Assembly (NCBI RefSeq): GCF_000337735.1
Contig: NZ_AOHX01000058.1
Span: forward strand, 5,699 to 69,698
Direction: 5' to 3'
Length of the DNA stretch: 64,000 nucleotides
Origin: Natronorubrum sulfidifaciens JCM 14089
GTDB taxonomy: Archaea; Halobacteriota; Halobacteria; Halobacteriales; Natrialbaceae
Position numbers and translations under genes: made by a program. A model generated the notes under the pieces. The model was not told the DNA's origin and did not search any database. It saw nothing but the letters and a program-made list of their open reading frames with translations. Below are positions 37,874 to 45,921 of this stretch, one piece after another (position 1 is the first letter of the stretch; every line of letters starts with the position of its first letter).

Positions 37874-38722
37874 ATGGCGACAAAGCACTCTTCGGTTGAG
37901 ACGCAGGTGGAGCAATCTGCGTTAACACGGCTCGTACAGTGGTTCGATATGAAGCGGCTGTTGGCAGCGTATTTCATCCTGATTTCGCTGTACATCTACG
38001 CGCCGATGATCTCCCTGATCGTGTTTTCGTTCAACGCAGGCGGGATCTCGCCGCCGTATCAGGGGTTTACGCTGGCGTGGTACAGTGAGTTGCTCTCCAA
38101 TCGGGGGATTCTCACCTCCGTCATGCGGTCGATCCAGCTTGCACTCGTCGTAACGGTGATTACGACGATACTGGGTACTGCCGCAGCGCTTGCATACCGC
38201 TACGATTTCCGTGGCCGCAAACTGTTCTTGTATCTGATCGTGCTCGGGATCATCACTCCGGGAATCGCGTTCAGCGTCGGCTCAACGCTGCTTCTGAACG
38301 AGGTTCTTGGATTCTCCCGATCGATGTGGCTTGCGCTACCCGCCCACGTCGTCTGGACGCTCCCGTTTGCCGTCATCGTCTTGCTCGCCGGCTTCCCACC
38401 GAACCTCGCACAGAACGAAGAGGCAGCGAGAGTCATGGGTGCGGATCGAAAGACAACGTTCAGAGAGATCGTGTTGCCACAGATCGCGCCGACCGTTCTC
38501 GGGGCAGCTGTCTTCGCGTTTACGCTCTCGTACAACGAAGCCGAACGCGGACTGCTCCTCGTTGGCCGTGACCGAACCATGCCGATGGAAGTGTTCAGTA
38601 TCGCCTCTGCGGAGCGTGCAACGCCGGAGCTGTTCGCTCTCGGAAGCGTGACAACGGTGTTCTCGACGATCCTGCTGCTCGTCGCAGGCGGTCTCGTCGT
38701 CTACGGGTCCAGACAGTCCTGA
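37874..38722 (+). CDS. ABC importer permease 2 (PotC-like)
   Basis: The 282-residue protein has six membrane helices in PotC order. The first is AAYFILISLYIYAPMISLIVFSF, followed by GFTLAWYSELLSN, a typical PotC external segment. The EAA docking loop is NEEAARVMGADRKTTFREIVLPQIAPTVLG. It should pair with permease 1 to form the channel and with the two unlike ATPases inside. The gene is separated from permease 1 by the reverse-strand chaperonin-like gene, an uncommon arrangement for a Pot system. Confidence 0.92.
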   Translation: MATKHSSVETQVEQSALTRLVQWFDMKRLLAAYFILISLYIYAPMISLIVFSFNAGGISPPYQGFTLAWYSELLSNRGILTSVMRSIQLALVVTVITTILGTAAALAYRYDFRGRKLFLYLIVLGIITPGIAFSVGSTLLLNEVLGFSRSMWLALPAHVVWTLPFAVIVLLAGFPPNLAQNEEAARVMGADRKTTFREIVLPQIAPTVLGAAVFAFTLSYNEAERGLLLVGRDRTMPMEVFSIASAERATPELFALGSVTTVFSTILLLVAGGLVVYGSRQS

Positions 38723-38800
38723 CGGCGTCTTGGAACGCCGTGATGCGTTTCCGGAGTCCAGAGTATGTGTGATACTATCAACCAAACATAAGAAAAGGCT

Positions 38801-38810
38801 TTTTAGATAC
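38801..38810 (+). promoter_or_regulatory. TATA-like box for the deacetylase-family gene
   Basis: A T-rich box (TTTTAGATA) lies about 27 bases upstream of ATG 38831, consistent with a leaderless transcript. Confidence 0.5.
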
Positions 38811-38830
38811 CTCTCGAACTCGAATTCGCA

Positions 38831-39667
38831 ATGACGTCCAAAGTATGCCTTACGTACGACTTTGACGCGGTATCGACGTGGCTGTGGTCATACGACTCCT
38901 GGGATATGCCGACACGGCATTCTCGAGGCGTCTATGGCGCCAACGTCGGTGCTCCGCGCCTGCTCGATCTCCACGACAAACACGACATTCCCGCGACCTG
39001 GTTCATCCCCGGCCACACGATCGACAGCTTCCCGGAGATCAGCGCCGAGGTGTGGGACCGCGGCTACGACATCCAACACCACGGCTGGAGCCACACCGGA
39101 CCCGCAACGTACGACACCAAAGAAGACGAGATGGCAGACGTCGAACGGGCAATCGACTCGATCGTCGACCTCACCGGTCGCAAACCCACCGGCTACCGCT
39201 CGCCTGCGTGGGACTACTCGGCGAACACGCTCGACATCTTAGATGAAGTCGGCATCGAATGGGACTCGAGCAAGATGGCCTCGGATTTCGAACCCCACTG
39301 GCTCTATGGTAACTGGAGCGCACCCGAGGACGGCCCGTACGACCGCGGCGAACCGACGGATATCGTCGAACTCCCTGTCTCGTGGCAGCGCGACGACTGG
39401 CCAGCACTGACGTTTACGTGGGCGCGCCCACACCGCATGGGCTACGTGAGCGAGGATTCGCTCTTCCAGCGCTACTACGACCAGTTCGACTGGATGCACG
39501 AGAACGTCGACGACGGCGTCTTTATTCTGACGCTGCACCCACAGGTCATCGGACAGGCCCACCGCATCTCGCGACTCGAGGAACTGATCGAACACATGAA
39601 AAGCCACGACGATGTCGAGTTCGAAGAGATGGACACCGTCGCCACCGAATTCCGCGAGAATAACTGA
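38831..39667 (+). CDS. Polysaccharide-deacetylase-fold hydrolase (PuuE/cyclic-imide-hydrolase-like candidate)
   Basis: The 278-residue protein has the NodB fold motifs: the metal-binding Asp region TYDFDAVS, HHGWSHTGP with the HxxxH metal ligands, GYRSPAWDYS, and LTLHPQVIGQ near the C-terminus with the catalytic His. There is no signal peptide, so it is cytoplasmic. This argues against an outer-polysaccharide substrate. The same fold includes the metal-independent allantoinase PuuE and bacterial cyclic imide hydrolases, so in this amide-degrading neighbourhood a ring-opening role is plausible. I cannot distinguish these from sequence alone. Confidence 0.8.
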   Translation: MTSKVCLTYDFDAVSTWLWSYDSWDMPTRHSRGVYGANVGAPRLLDLHDKHDIPATWFIPGHTIDSFPEISAEVWDRGYDIQHHGWSHTGPATYDTKEDEMADVERAIDSIVDLTGRKPTGYRSPAWDYSANTLDILDEVGIEWDSSKMASDFEPHWLYGNWSAPEDGPYDRGEPTDIVELPVSWQRDDWPALTFTWARPHRMGYVSEDSLFQRYYDQFDWMHENVDDGVFILTLHPQVIGQAHRISRLEELIEHMKSHDDVEFEEMDTVATEFRENN

Positions 39668-39689
39668 TCGACCGGCCGCGTCCGATCAG
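39664..39689. terminator. Hairpin between convergent genes
   Basis: CTGATC (39664-39669) pairs with GATCAG (39684-39689) across the 3' ends of the deacetylase-family and SHOCT-protein genes. It may help terminate both. Confidence 0.35.
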
Positions 39690-40342
39690 ATTCGATCCAG
39701 CAACTCCCGTTTTTTCGCCTCGAACTCCCGTTCCGTGAGATATCCCTGTTCGAACAGGGTTGCGAGTCGCTCGAGGCGCTCGAGCGGGTCGTCAGCCGAC
39801 TGTTCGGCAGCCGACGTGGCGTCCGTCGACTGCTCGGCCGCCGGCTGGGTCTCGAGCCGCTGGCGAAGCTGCGTGGAGGCGGCGCTGGCGGCGTCGGCCG
39901 AGCTTCGTCCAACGTCGATGTAGTATCGGGTCCCACCCTGAATCACCAGCCGCTGGTTGCCGTTTGCCGTCTCGAGTGATACAGTTGTGATGTCGTCGTC
40001 AGCGATCGATCGGTACTCGTGATCGGCGGGTGAGTTTCGCTGGACCACGACCAGCAGCCGCCGGTTCGTCACGACCGTCAGCAGGTCACGACCGTGACTT
40101 GCCATCTTGCGCGTGCGGCTCTCCTCACGACGCTCGCGGTCCGGATCATTCGTCTCGTAATCCATGAGCCGCCCGCGAAGGACGTGTTGAATCTGTTCGT
40201 CGACATCGAGCCGCTCGAGGAAGGCACGCCGATCCGCTTCGTCGAGGCCGATCCGTTCGATCGCATCGTCAGCCTGCTCGGCGAGCACGTCGCCGCCGGC
40301 TGCGGGGGCGTCTCGGGCGTCGGTTCGGTCGTCGATTGGCAT
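39686..40342 (-). CDS. PH-like / SHOCT-domain protein
   Basis: The 218-residue soluble acidic protein ends in a SHOCT domain (DDPLERLERLATLFEQGYLTEREFEAKKRELLDRI), a short oligomerisation motif found at the C-terminus of many bacterial and archaeal proteins. The middle, LLTVVTNRRLLVVVQRN...YRSIADDDITTVSLE, resembles a PH-like (bacterial PH/YokE) domain. A TATA box at 40367-40374 lies 28 bases from ATG 40342, which sets the start; an ATG at 40360 is less likely. Function is unknown; related proteins bind membranes or partner proteins. Confidence 0.8.
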   Translation of the reverse strand: MPIDDRTDARDAPAAGGDVLAEQADDAIERIGLDEADRRAFLERLDVDEQIQHVLRGRLMDYETNDPDRERREESRTRKMASHGRDLLTVVTNRRLLVVVQRNSPADHEYRSIADDDITTVSLETANGNQRLVIQGGTRYYIDVGRSSADAASAASTQLRQRLETQPAAEQSTDATSAAEQSADDPLERLERLATLFEQGYLTEREFEAKKRELLDRI

Positions 40343-40366
40343 ACACACAGCGGAAGACACGGAGAC

Positions 40367-40374
40367 GTATATAC
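40367..40374 (-). promoter_or_regulatory. TATA box for the SHOCT protein
   Basis: GTATATAC (self-complementary) is centred about 28 bases from the minus-strand ATG 40342, setting that start as leaderless. Confidence 0.6.
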
Positions 40375-40514
40375 GTTCTCGCGTGGCGACTCACAGACTG
40401 CCGCCCACGGGTCGTAGGCGGTGCTCGGCGAGTGCGTGTCCCCAGCAGTAACAGCTATACCGATTCAACGAGAACGAGTATCACTCCCACGACACGGAGT
40501 AACGCAATCGACGA

Positions 40515-40548
40515 GACTGTCGGACAGCCAGTGACAGCGCGGAGACGG
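40515..40548 (+). repeat. Partial copy of the ATACTGTCGGACAG repeat
   Basis: GACTGTCGGACAGCCAGTGA, followed by a GAGACGG-like stretch, matches the left half of the 31042-31151 element. No right half is visible. It lies upstream of the MaoC gene in the 290-base gap after the SHOCT promoter. Confidence 0.45.
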
Positions 40549-40629
40549 CCGGCAGAGAGAGCCGGTGATTCGCACGGAGGCGAAGCCGCCAGCTGCTCGA
40601 GAGCACGTCGAGCGAATCCAGAGCAATCT

Positions 40630-41196
40630 ATGACAGCAGACGAACCAACGGACAGCGAGAAGCACATTGTCGAGGGGTGGCACGGCCGCTACTACGAGGA
40701 TTTCGCGGTGGGTGACGTCTACAAACACCCGTTCGGGCGCACCGTCACTGAGACGGACAACGTCTGGATGACGAACGTCACGATGAATCTCAATCCGATG
40801 CACTTCAACGAGGCCTACGCGGCCGAAACGGAGTTCGGCGAGCGACTCGTCGACGGGACGTTCGTCATCGCACTCGCAGTGGGGATGAGCGTCATCGACA
40901 TCTCGGTCAACGCGACCGCAAACCTCGGCTACGACGACATTCGACACCACAACCCCGTCTATCACGGCGATACGATCTTCGCCGAAAGCGAGGTCCTGCA
41001 TAAACGCGAACTCGAGTCCCGCGACCACGTCGGGATCGTCACGACCGAACTCCGAGCGTACAATCAGGACAACGAGCTCGTGCTCTCGCTCGAGCGAACG
41101 CCGATGGTGCTCAAACGAAGTCACGCCGAGCCCTCGGCCGCACAGCCGCCGGGTTGGCCCGAGGGCATCGGCACGCAGCCGGAACCCGACCAATGA
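40630..41196 (+). CDS. MaoC-family (R)-enoyl-CoA hydratase/dehydratase
   Basis: The 188-residue hot-dog-fold protein begins at ATG 40630. YYEDFAVGDVYKHPFGRTVTETDNVWMTNVTMNLNPMHFNEAYA contains the hydratase-2 pattern with the catalytic Asp/Asn and His region (NPMHFN). FGERLVDGTFVIALAVGMSV continues the family core, and YDDIRHHNPVYHGDTIFAESEVL is typical of mesaconyl/itaconyl-CoA-type MaoC hydratases. It would hydrate or dehydrate a short dicarboxylyl-CoA. It overlaps the CoA-transferase by ATGA, which fits an acid activation followed by hydration. An in-frame extension upstream to 40336 lacks family similarity. Confidence 0.87.
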   Translation: MTADEPTDSEKHIVEGWHGRYYEDFAVGDVYKHPFGRTVTETDNVWMTNVTMNLNPMHFNEAYAAETEFGERLVDGTFVIALAVGMSVIDISVNATANLGYDDIRHHNPVYHGDTIFAESEVLHKRELESRDHVGIVTTELRAYNQDNELVLSLERTPMVLKRSHAEPSAAQPPGWPEGIGTQPEPDQ

Positions 41197-42635
41197 GCGA
41201 TAGACTCGAGGGCGCGATCGAACCGGTCGACGTCGAGACGGCCGCTTCCCACGTCGACAGCGATGCGGTCGTCGCCGTCAGTGGGTTCGGCGCGGTCGGC
41301 TACCCGAAGGCGCTGCCGCTGGCACTCGCCGACGACGACCGAGACCTCGAACTGACGGTCGTCAGCGGCGGCAGCGTCGGTAAGGAGATCGACACGGCGC
41401 TCGTCGAGACAGGGGCAATCGCCCGTCGCTACCCATACCAGTCCCGACCTGCGGCGCGGGAGGCTGTCAACGACGGGACGATCGCCTATCAGGATCGGTT
41501 CATCTCGGCGGTCGGTGACGAAGTCGCGCTGGGACATCTCCCGAAGCCCGACGTCGCGATCGTCGAAGCGGTGGCCGTCGGCGCAGACTGGTTCGTTCCG
41601 TCGCTGTCGATCGGCCACACGGCGGCCTACGTGCGAGCCGCACCGAAACTGATCATCGAAGTCAACGGCTCGATCCCTCGTGAGATCGGCCGGTTCCACG
41701 ACGTCTACGAACGCGAACTGCCACCGAACCGGAAGCCGATCCCCCTCGAGCATCCAGCCGATCGGATCGGCGACTCCCGGATTCGGTTCGATACGGATAC
41801 CCTCCTCGCCGTCGTCGAAACCGAAACGCCCGACGACCCCTACAGCTTCCGCGAGCCGTCGGCGACCGACCGAGAGATCGCAACCAATCTCGCGACGGTT
41901 CTCGAGGCCGAACTCGAGCGCTGTTCGATCTTCGACGATCGGATCGCGCTGCAGTTCGGCGTCGGCAGCCTCGGCAACGCGCTCATGGGTGCACTGTCGG
42001 ACATCGACTTCGGCGATCGAGACGTCTACTACTACGGCGAGGTGTTTCAAGATGGTCTCCTCGAGATGATCGAGAACGGGACGCTCACCGGTGCCAGCGC
42101 GACGTCGTTTGCGCTCTCCGTGGAGGGGCAACGGCGACTGTTCGACGACATCGATCGATACAGCGAGTCGGTCATCCTCCGGACGGCAGCGCTCTCGAAC
42201 AGCCCGGCGCTGATCGACCGCTTTGGCGTCGTCGGGATCAACAGCGCCGTCGAAGTCGACCTCTACGGGCACGTCAATTCGACGCACGTCGGCGGCTCGC
42301 GCGTCCTGAACGGGGTCGGTGGCAGCGGCGATTTCAATCGCAATTCTCCGCTTACGATTACGACACTACCCTCGAGACACGGGACGGAGACATCCTGTCT
42401 CGTCCCGATGTGTCCGCACGTCGACCACACGGAACACGACATCTCGGTTGTGATTACCGAGCAGGGAATCGCCGACCTGCGGGGACGTTCCCCACGCGAG
42501 CGTAGCCGGCTACTCATCGAGGAGTGCGCCCACCCGCAGTTCGTCGACGATCTCGAGGCATATCTCGAGCGGAGCGAGGCAAACGGCGGCCACATCCCGC
42601 ATCATCTCGAGTCGGCGTTTTTCTGGCAGTCCTGA
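41193..42635 (+). CDS. Acetyl-CoA hydrolase/CoA-transferase family (succinate/propionate CoA-transferase-like)
   Basis: The 480-residue protein is a class I CoA-transferase of the acetyl-CoA hydrolase/4-hydroxybutyrate CoA-transferase family. It would move CoA between acetyl- or succinyl-CoA and an acid made in the pathway. The active Glu region is YYGEVFQDGLLEMIENGTLTGASATSFA, and the glycine-rich oxyanion segment is GSRVLNGVGGSGDFNRNS. ITEQGIADLRGRSPRERS is the C-terminal signature. The start ATG 41193 overlaps the MaoC stop by four bases, so the pair is translationally coupled. The exact acid is unknown. Confidence 0.88.
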   Translation: MSDRLEGAIEPVDVETAASHVDSDAVVAVSGFGAVGYPKALPLALADDDRDLELTVVSGGSVGKEIDTALVETGAIARRYPYQSRPAAREAVNDGTIAYQDRFISAVGDEVALGHLPKPDVAIVEAVAVGADWFVPSLSIGHTAAYVRAAPKLIIEVNGSIPREIGRFHDVYERELPPNRKPIPLEHPADRIGDSRIRFDTDTLLAVVETETPDDPYSFREPSATDREIATNLATVLEAELERCSIFDDRIALQFGVGSLGNALMGALSDIDFGDRDVYYYGEVFQDGLLEMIENGTLTGASATSFALSVEGQRRLFDDIDRYSESVILRTAALSNSPALIDRFGVVGINSAVEVDLYGHVNSTHVGGSRVLNGVGGSGDFNRNSPLTITTLPSRHGTETSCLVPMCPHVDHTEHDISVVITEQGIADLRGRSPRERSRLLIEECAHPQFVDDLEAYLERSEANGGHIPHHLESAFFWQS

Positions 42636-42705
42636 CCGCTCGCTGTCAGTAGCCCGGAGAAACAGCTTTGCTCGCTCCCGTGAACCTCTCGTCGTGGCGC
42701 GAGCT

Positions 42706-43443
42706 ATGAAGATCAAAGCTATCAATCCGAATACGACACTCGAGATGACCGAGAACATCGGCACGGTCGCGAACAAGTACACAAGCGACGAGACCGAAGT
42801 CGTTGCCGTCTCGCCCGAGCGTGGGCCGGTCAGTATCGAATCGTACTACGACGACTACCTCGCCGTGCCAGGCATTCTCGACGAAATCCTCAAAGCCGAA
42901 GACGGCGACGAGGAGTACGACGCGTTCGTCAACTCCTGTTGGGGAGATCCGGGGCTCGATGCGTGCCGAGAAGTCACCGATAAACCGGTCGTCGGCATCG
43001 CCGAGGGCTCGATGTACGTCGCGAACATGCTGGGCGCGAACTTCTCAGTGGTCACGATCCTCCCCCGAGCGCGCGATTTTATCGAGGAAGCCGTCCGGAA
43101 GACGGGACTCGAGGGCCACTGCGCGTCGGTGCGCTGTACCGAGTTGACCGTCGTCGAAACCGAAAACACCCGTGACGCGGCAGCGGAGGCGCTCCTCGAG
43201 GCGAGCTGGGAGGCGATCGAGGAAGACGGTGCTGAAGTGATCTGTCTTGGCTGTGCCGGCATGGGCGGGCTCGACGACCCGCTCGAGGCGGAACTCCCGG
43301 TCCCTGTCATCGACAGCGTCGGGGCAGGTGCGGTCCTCGCAGAAGCGCTCGTCAAACTGGGCAAGCAGACGAGCACGATCCGGACCTATAAGCCACCGGA
43401 GTCGAAGGAGATCATCGGTTACCCAGACCGCTACCAGCGATAA
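42706..43443 (+). CDS. hyuE: Aspartate/glutamate/hydantoin racemase family protein
   Basis: The 245-residue protein matches hydantoin racemases, which interconvert D- and L-5-substituted hydantoins. It starts MKIKAINPNTT, and the two catalytic cysteines lie in NSCWGDPGLDACREV (Cys78) and VICLGCAGM (Cys183). The CxGDPG form is usual in hydantoin racemases. GIAEGSMYVANMLG fits the central linker. The start is ATG 42706; an upstream GTG at 42694 is less likely. It is 70 bases after the CoA-transferase on the same strand. Together with hydantoinase and carbamoylase genes in the window it supports a hydantoin-type route. Maleate isomerase or Asp racemase relatives remain possible. Confidence 0.85.
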   Translation: MKIKAINPNTTLEMTENIGTVANKYTSDETEVVAVSPERGPVSIESYYDDYLAVPGILDEILKAEDGDEEYDAFVNSCWGDPGLDACREVTDKPVVGIAEGSMYVANMLGANFSVVTILPRARDFIEEAVRKTGLEGHCASVRCTELTVVETENTRDAAAEALLEASWEAIEEDGAEVICLGCAGMGGLDDPLEAELPVPVIDSVGAGAVLAEALVKLGKQTSTIRTYKPPESKEIIGYPDRYQR

Positions 43444-43508
43444 GGCCGGCCTCGGTCAGTTATCGTACCGACTGAAACGGGTTACACACCGATCACACAG
43501 CTGTCGTG

Positions 43509-43540
43509 CGATCGGATGTGCACTGCCGTTCAGTGGCGAC
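43509..43540 (+). repeat. Degenerate direct repeat, copy 1
   Basis: This 32-base segment containing TGCACTGCCGTTCAGTGGCG recurs 262 bases downstream with 28 of 32 matches. CACTG and CAGTG within it can form a small hairpin. Confidence 0.6.
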
Positions 43541-43554
43541 GATCTTTAGACAGC

Positions 43555-43633
43555 GGGAGAATCCCGGCGTTTACGCCGTCATCAGAAATCTTTGATTCCT
43601 GATTGCCCGTCAGACGTAGTCTGACGACCGGGC
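43555..43633 (+). ncRNA. Run of four hairpins, possible TnpB-type right end / omega-RNA remnant
   Basis: Four hairpins lie head to tail: GGGAGAATCCC (43555-43565), GGCGTTTACGCC (43566-43577), ATCAG...CTGAT (43581-43603, one mismatch) and GCCCG...CGGGC enclosing GTCAGAC/GTCTGAC (43605-43633). Such a string just after a gene-end-like sequence recalls the structured right end and guide-RNA scaffold of haloarchaeal IS1341-type TnpB elements, but no tnpB frame precedes it here. It could instead be another small RNA. This is inference from structure only. Confidence 0.4.
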
Positions 43634-44551
43634 GTGAATCGCGTCACTTGACGACACGTTCCTGTTTGTGTTCCCACGACACTGCCGACCGGTGCACCGA
43701 ACGAGTGCACTCGAGACTGGAGAGGAGTGGCAAACACGGTCGGATTGGACACCGTCGCATGGCAGTCGACTGATCGGGTATGCACTGCCGTTCGGTGGCG
43801 ACTATTTCTTGTTGATTGCTAACACTTGTTCGGCAACGCCGGATTATATATACAACAGCCCCCGTTTCGGTATTTTCACGCCTTCAATGAACGATGATAG
43901 CCAGTATCCGCCGTTTGCATTACGGCCATACGATTGTAAGACTATGGTGCGCCAAGCAGATCAGCAGCTGATCGAACATATGCTGTATGTGACCGTCTGA
44001 CTGGATTTACAATAATACAGTTGTAATACCATTGGTGGAGACGATCTCAGATTCGGTACTCCTCTTCGAATTTCGACCGCTGTCGACAGCGATCAGCCCG
44101 CAGCCGTTCGGTTTTCGGACATCGAGCCATGCTATCTGTGTTCAGTAGTACCGTACTTTATATACAACTGCTCTTGATCTGACATATTTACTCTCGAGAG
44201 TGTCCGGATTCCGTGTCTGTTTTGCTGATCACTCGGCTATTTTGCATTGTCAAAGAAGTATACCGAGATAACGTACTGAAAGTTCCTTATATGTAGTCCT
44301 ATAGCAGTTATTTTCTTAGAAAATGCATTTATTTTACTGCCACCAGTTTCGTGTGGTGTGGCAACAAGCCAAGATCGATCCGATGACGACTCGAAGCGGA
44401 CATGGGCTCGAGTCTGAATCTCTCACTGAGATACGGTTCAATCCGGCGATAGCGAACAATATATATGATCGCCCGAACTCGCTGGCAGTCGATCGGATGA
44501 GACGGTCGACAGAGTGAACGCCAGAGAGAGCAGAAAAACGCCGTACTGATT
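43634..44551. other. Gene-poor, AT-richer stretch with orphan TATA-like boxes
   Basis: I find no supported gene. The open frames here have no recognisable protein features. Two similar boxes, TTATATATAC (43844-43853) and TTTATATAC (44157-44165), are each followed by AACAGC/AACTGC-type sequence, like promoters without genes. Composition is AT-richer than the rest of the window. It is probably a graveyard of insertion-sequence remnants. Confidence 0.45.
43771..43802 (+). repeat. Degenerate direct repeat, copy 2
   Basis: This is the partner of 43509-43540, with 28 of 32 identical bases around TGCACTGCCGTTCGGTGGCG. Weaker similarity extends about 25 bases upstream of both copies. Confidence 0.6.
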
Positions 44552-44588
44552 GACGACCGACGTTTCACTGACGGCTGTCCGACAGTAT
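44552..44588 (-). repeat. Half copy of the ATACTGTCGGACAG repeat
   Basis: Read on the minus strand, it begins ATACTGTCGGACAGCCGTCA and continues to the GTCGGTCGTC motif, matching the left half of the 31042 element. Its first base is the last base of the acyl-CoA dehydrogenase stop codon, the same relation as at 31042. The other half is absent. Confidence 0.65.
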
Positions 44589-45793
44589 CAGTACGACCGC
44601 GGTAAGTCCAGCACGTTCTCCCCGATGTAGTTGAGCACGAGTTCCTGTGTGATCGGGACGAGTCGAGTGAGCCGTGCTTCTCTGAAGTAGCGTTCGACGT
44701 CGTACTCGCGTGCGACACCGAAGCCGCCGTGGGCCTGAACAGCAGCGTCGGCGGCCGCAAACGCGGCCTCAGCGGACAGATACTTCGCCATGTTTGCCTG
44801 TGCACCGACGGCAGCCCCCGACTCACCCTCAACAGCGGTCGCAGCGCTGTACGTCAGTTGCTTTGCCGCCTGAATTTCGGCGTAGGCCTTGCTCAAGGGA
44901 TGTTGAATGGCCTGATTCTGCCCGATCGGTCGGTCGAACACCACGCGCTCGTTCGCGTAGTCGACGCCTTTCTGGATCGCCAGCTCGCCGAGGCCGAGAC
45001 ACTCCGCTGCGATTACCAGCCGCTCTTCGTTGAGCCCATCCAACAGATGATAAAAGCCGTTTCCACGCTCGCCGATGAGATTGTCGGCGGGGACGTGCAG
45101 GTCGTCGAACCAGAGTTCGTAGGCGTGAACGGCATTACTGGCTGTTTTTGGAATCGACTGTATCTCGAGTGTGCCAGCGTCAATCGCAGGCTGGATTTCC
45201 ACGAGAAACATCGAAATACCCTTCGTTCGTTTTTCCGCGTCCGATTTCGGTGTGGTTCGAGCAACGACGAGCAGGTAATCGCTCGCATCGACCCGTGAGG
45301 TCCAGATCTTCTGTCCGTTGATGACGTATTCGTCGCCCTGTTGATCGGCGACCGTTTCGATCGACGTGGAATCCGAGCCCGCGTTCGGCTCGGTCAGTCC
45401 AAGCGACTGGATCGCCACGTCGCCAGCGGCGACATCCGGCAACAGCTGTTCTTTCAGTTCGTCGCTGCCGTGGCGAACGATCGGCACGGAGTTGTAAATC
45501 CCTCCATGGATCGCCTGTGCTGCTGCAAAGCCGCCACCGCTTGCCGCGATCTCTTCCATCATGACGACGACTTCGGCGGTTCCCATCCCTGCACCGCCGT
45601 ACTCCTCGGGGATGAGCACACCCAGCCAGCCGTGGTCGCCTAACGTCGTGACGAACTCGTCAGGGTAGTCGCCGGCGCGGTCTTTCTCCCGCCAGTACTC
45701 GTCGTCGAACTCGCTACAGATATCACGGATGCTCTCTCTGACGAGTTGTTGCTGTGCTGATAGCTCTACGGTATCCGTCGCTACTGTGACCAT
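44588..45793 (-). CDS. Acyl-CoA dehydrogenase
   Basis: The 401-residue flavoprotein introduces a C2-C3 double bond into an acyl-CoA and passes electrons to ETF. Domain order is standard: an N-terminal helical bundle, then LGLTEPNAGSDSTSIET (FAD/substrate loop) and KIWTSRVDASDYLLVVART. The C-terminal helical domain has DRPIGQNQAIQHPLSK, AVQAHGGFGVAREYDVERYFRE and LVPITQELVLNYIG. ATG 45793 is preferred over GTG 45796 because a TATA box (45818-45824) is 28 bases upstream. In this neighbourhood it could oxidise the CoA thioester formed by the CoA-transferase. Confidence 0.92.
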   Translation of the reverse strand: MVTVATDTVELSAQQQLVRESIRDICSEFDDEYWREKDRAGDYPDEFVTTLGDHGWLGVLIPEEYGGAGMGTAEVVVMMEEIAASGGGFAAAQAIHGGIYNSVPIVRHGSDELKEQLLPDVAAGDVAIQSLGLTEPNAGSDSTSIETVADQQGDEYVINGQKIWTSRVDASDYLLVVARTTPKSDAEKRTKGISMFLVEIQPAIDAGTLEIQSIPKTASNAVHAYELWFDDLHVPADNLIGERGNGFYHLLDGLNEERLVIAAECLGLGELAIQKGVDYANERVVFDRPIGQNQAIQHPLSKAYAEIQAAKQLTYSAATAVEGESGAAVGAQANMAKYLSAEAAFAAADAAVQAHGGFGVAREYDVERYFREARLTRLVPITQELVLNYIGENVLDLPRSY

Positions 45794-45817
45794 CACTGTT
45801 CCTTCTGAGTTCGTCCA

Positions 45818-45824
45818 GATAAAG
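45818..45824 (-). promoter_or_regulatory. TATA box for acyl-CoA dehydrogenase
   Basis: Minus-strand CTTTATC is centred 28 bases from ATG 45793 and supports that start as leaderless. Confidence 0.55.
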
Positions 45825-45886
45825 CTACGCCCTCTCAGCGATTTTGTAGTTCCCTGCCGACAGATCGGTCACAGGCCGAGGGAAAC

Positions 45887-45895
45887 GATTAAATC
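45887..45895 (+). promoter_or_regulatory. TATA-like box for the first hyuAB pair
   Basis: CGATTAAATC is centred about 31 bases upstream of ATG 45922, in the divergent gap with the acyl-CoA dehydrogenase gene. Confidence 0.55.
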
Positions 45896-45921
45896 CTCGA
45901 GCAGAGAGAGACTGTTTGTGT

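Noticed and set aside
33576-38722. Assigning the importer to spermidine/putrescine
   Set aside because: Only the family resemblance supports polyamines; the enzyme neighbourhood points to amides or ureides, so the substrate is left open.
43668-44000. 110-codon open frame in the gene-poor region
   Set aside because: It spans one of the direct repeats and a TATA-like box and has no recognisable protein features.
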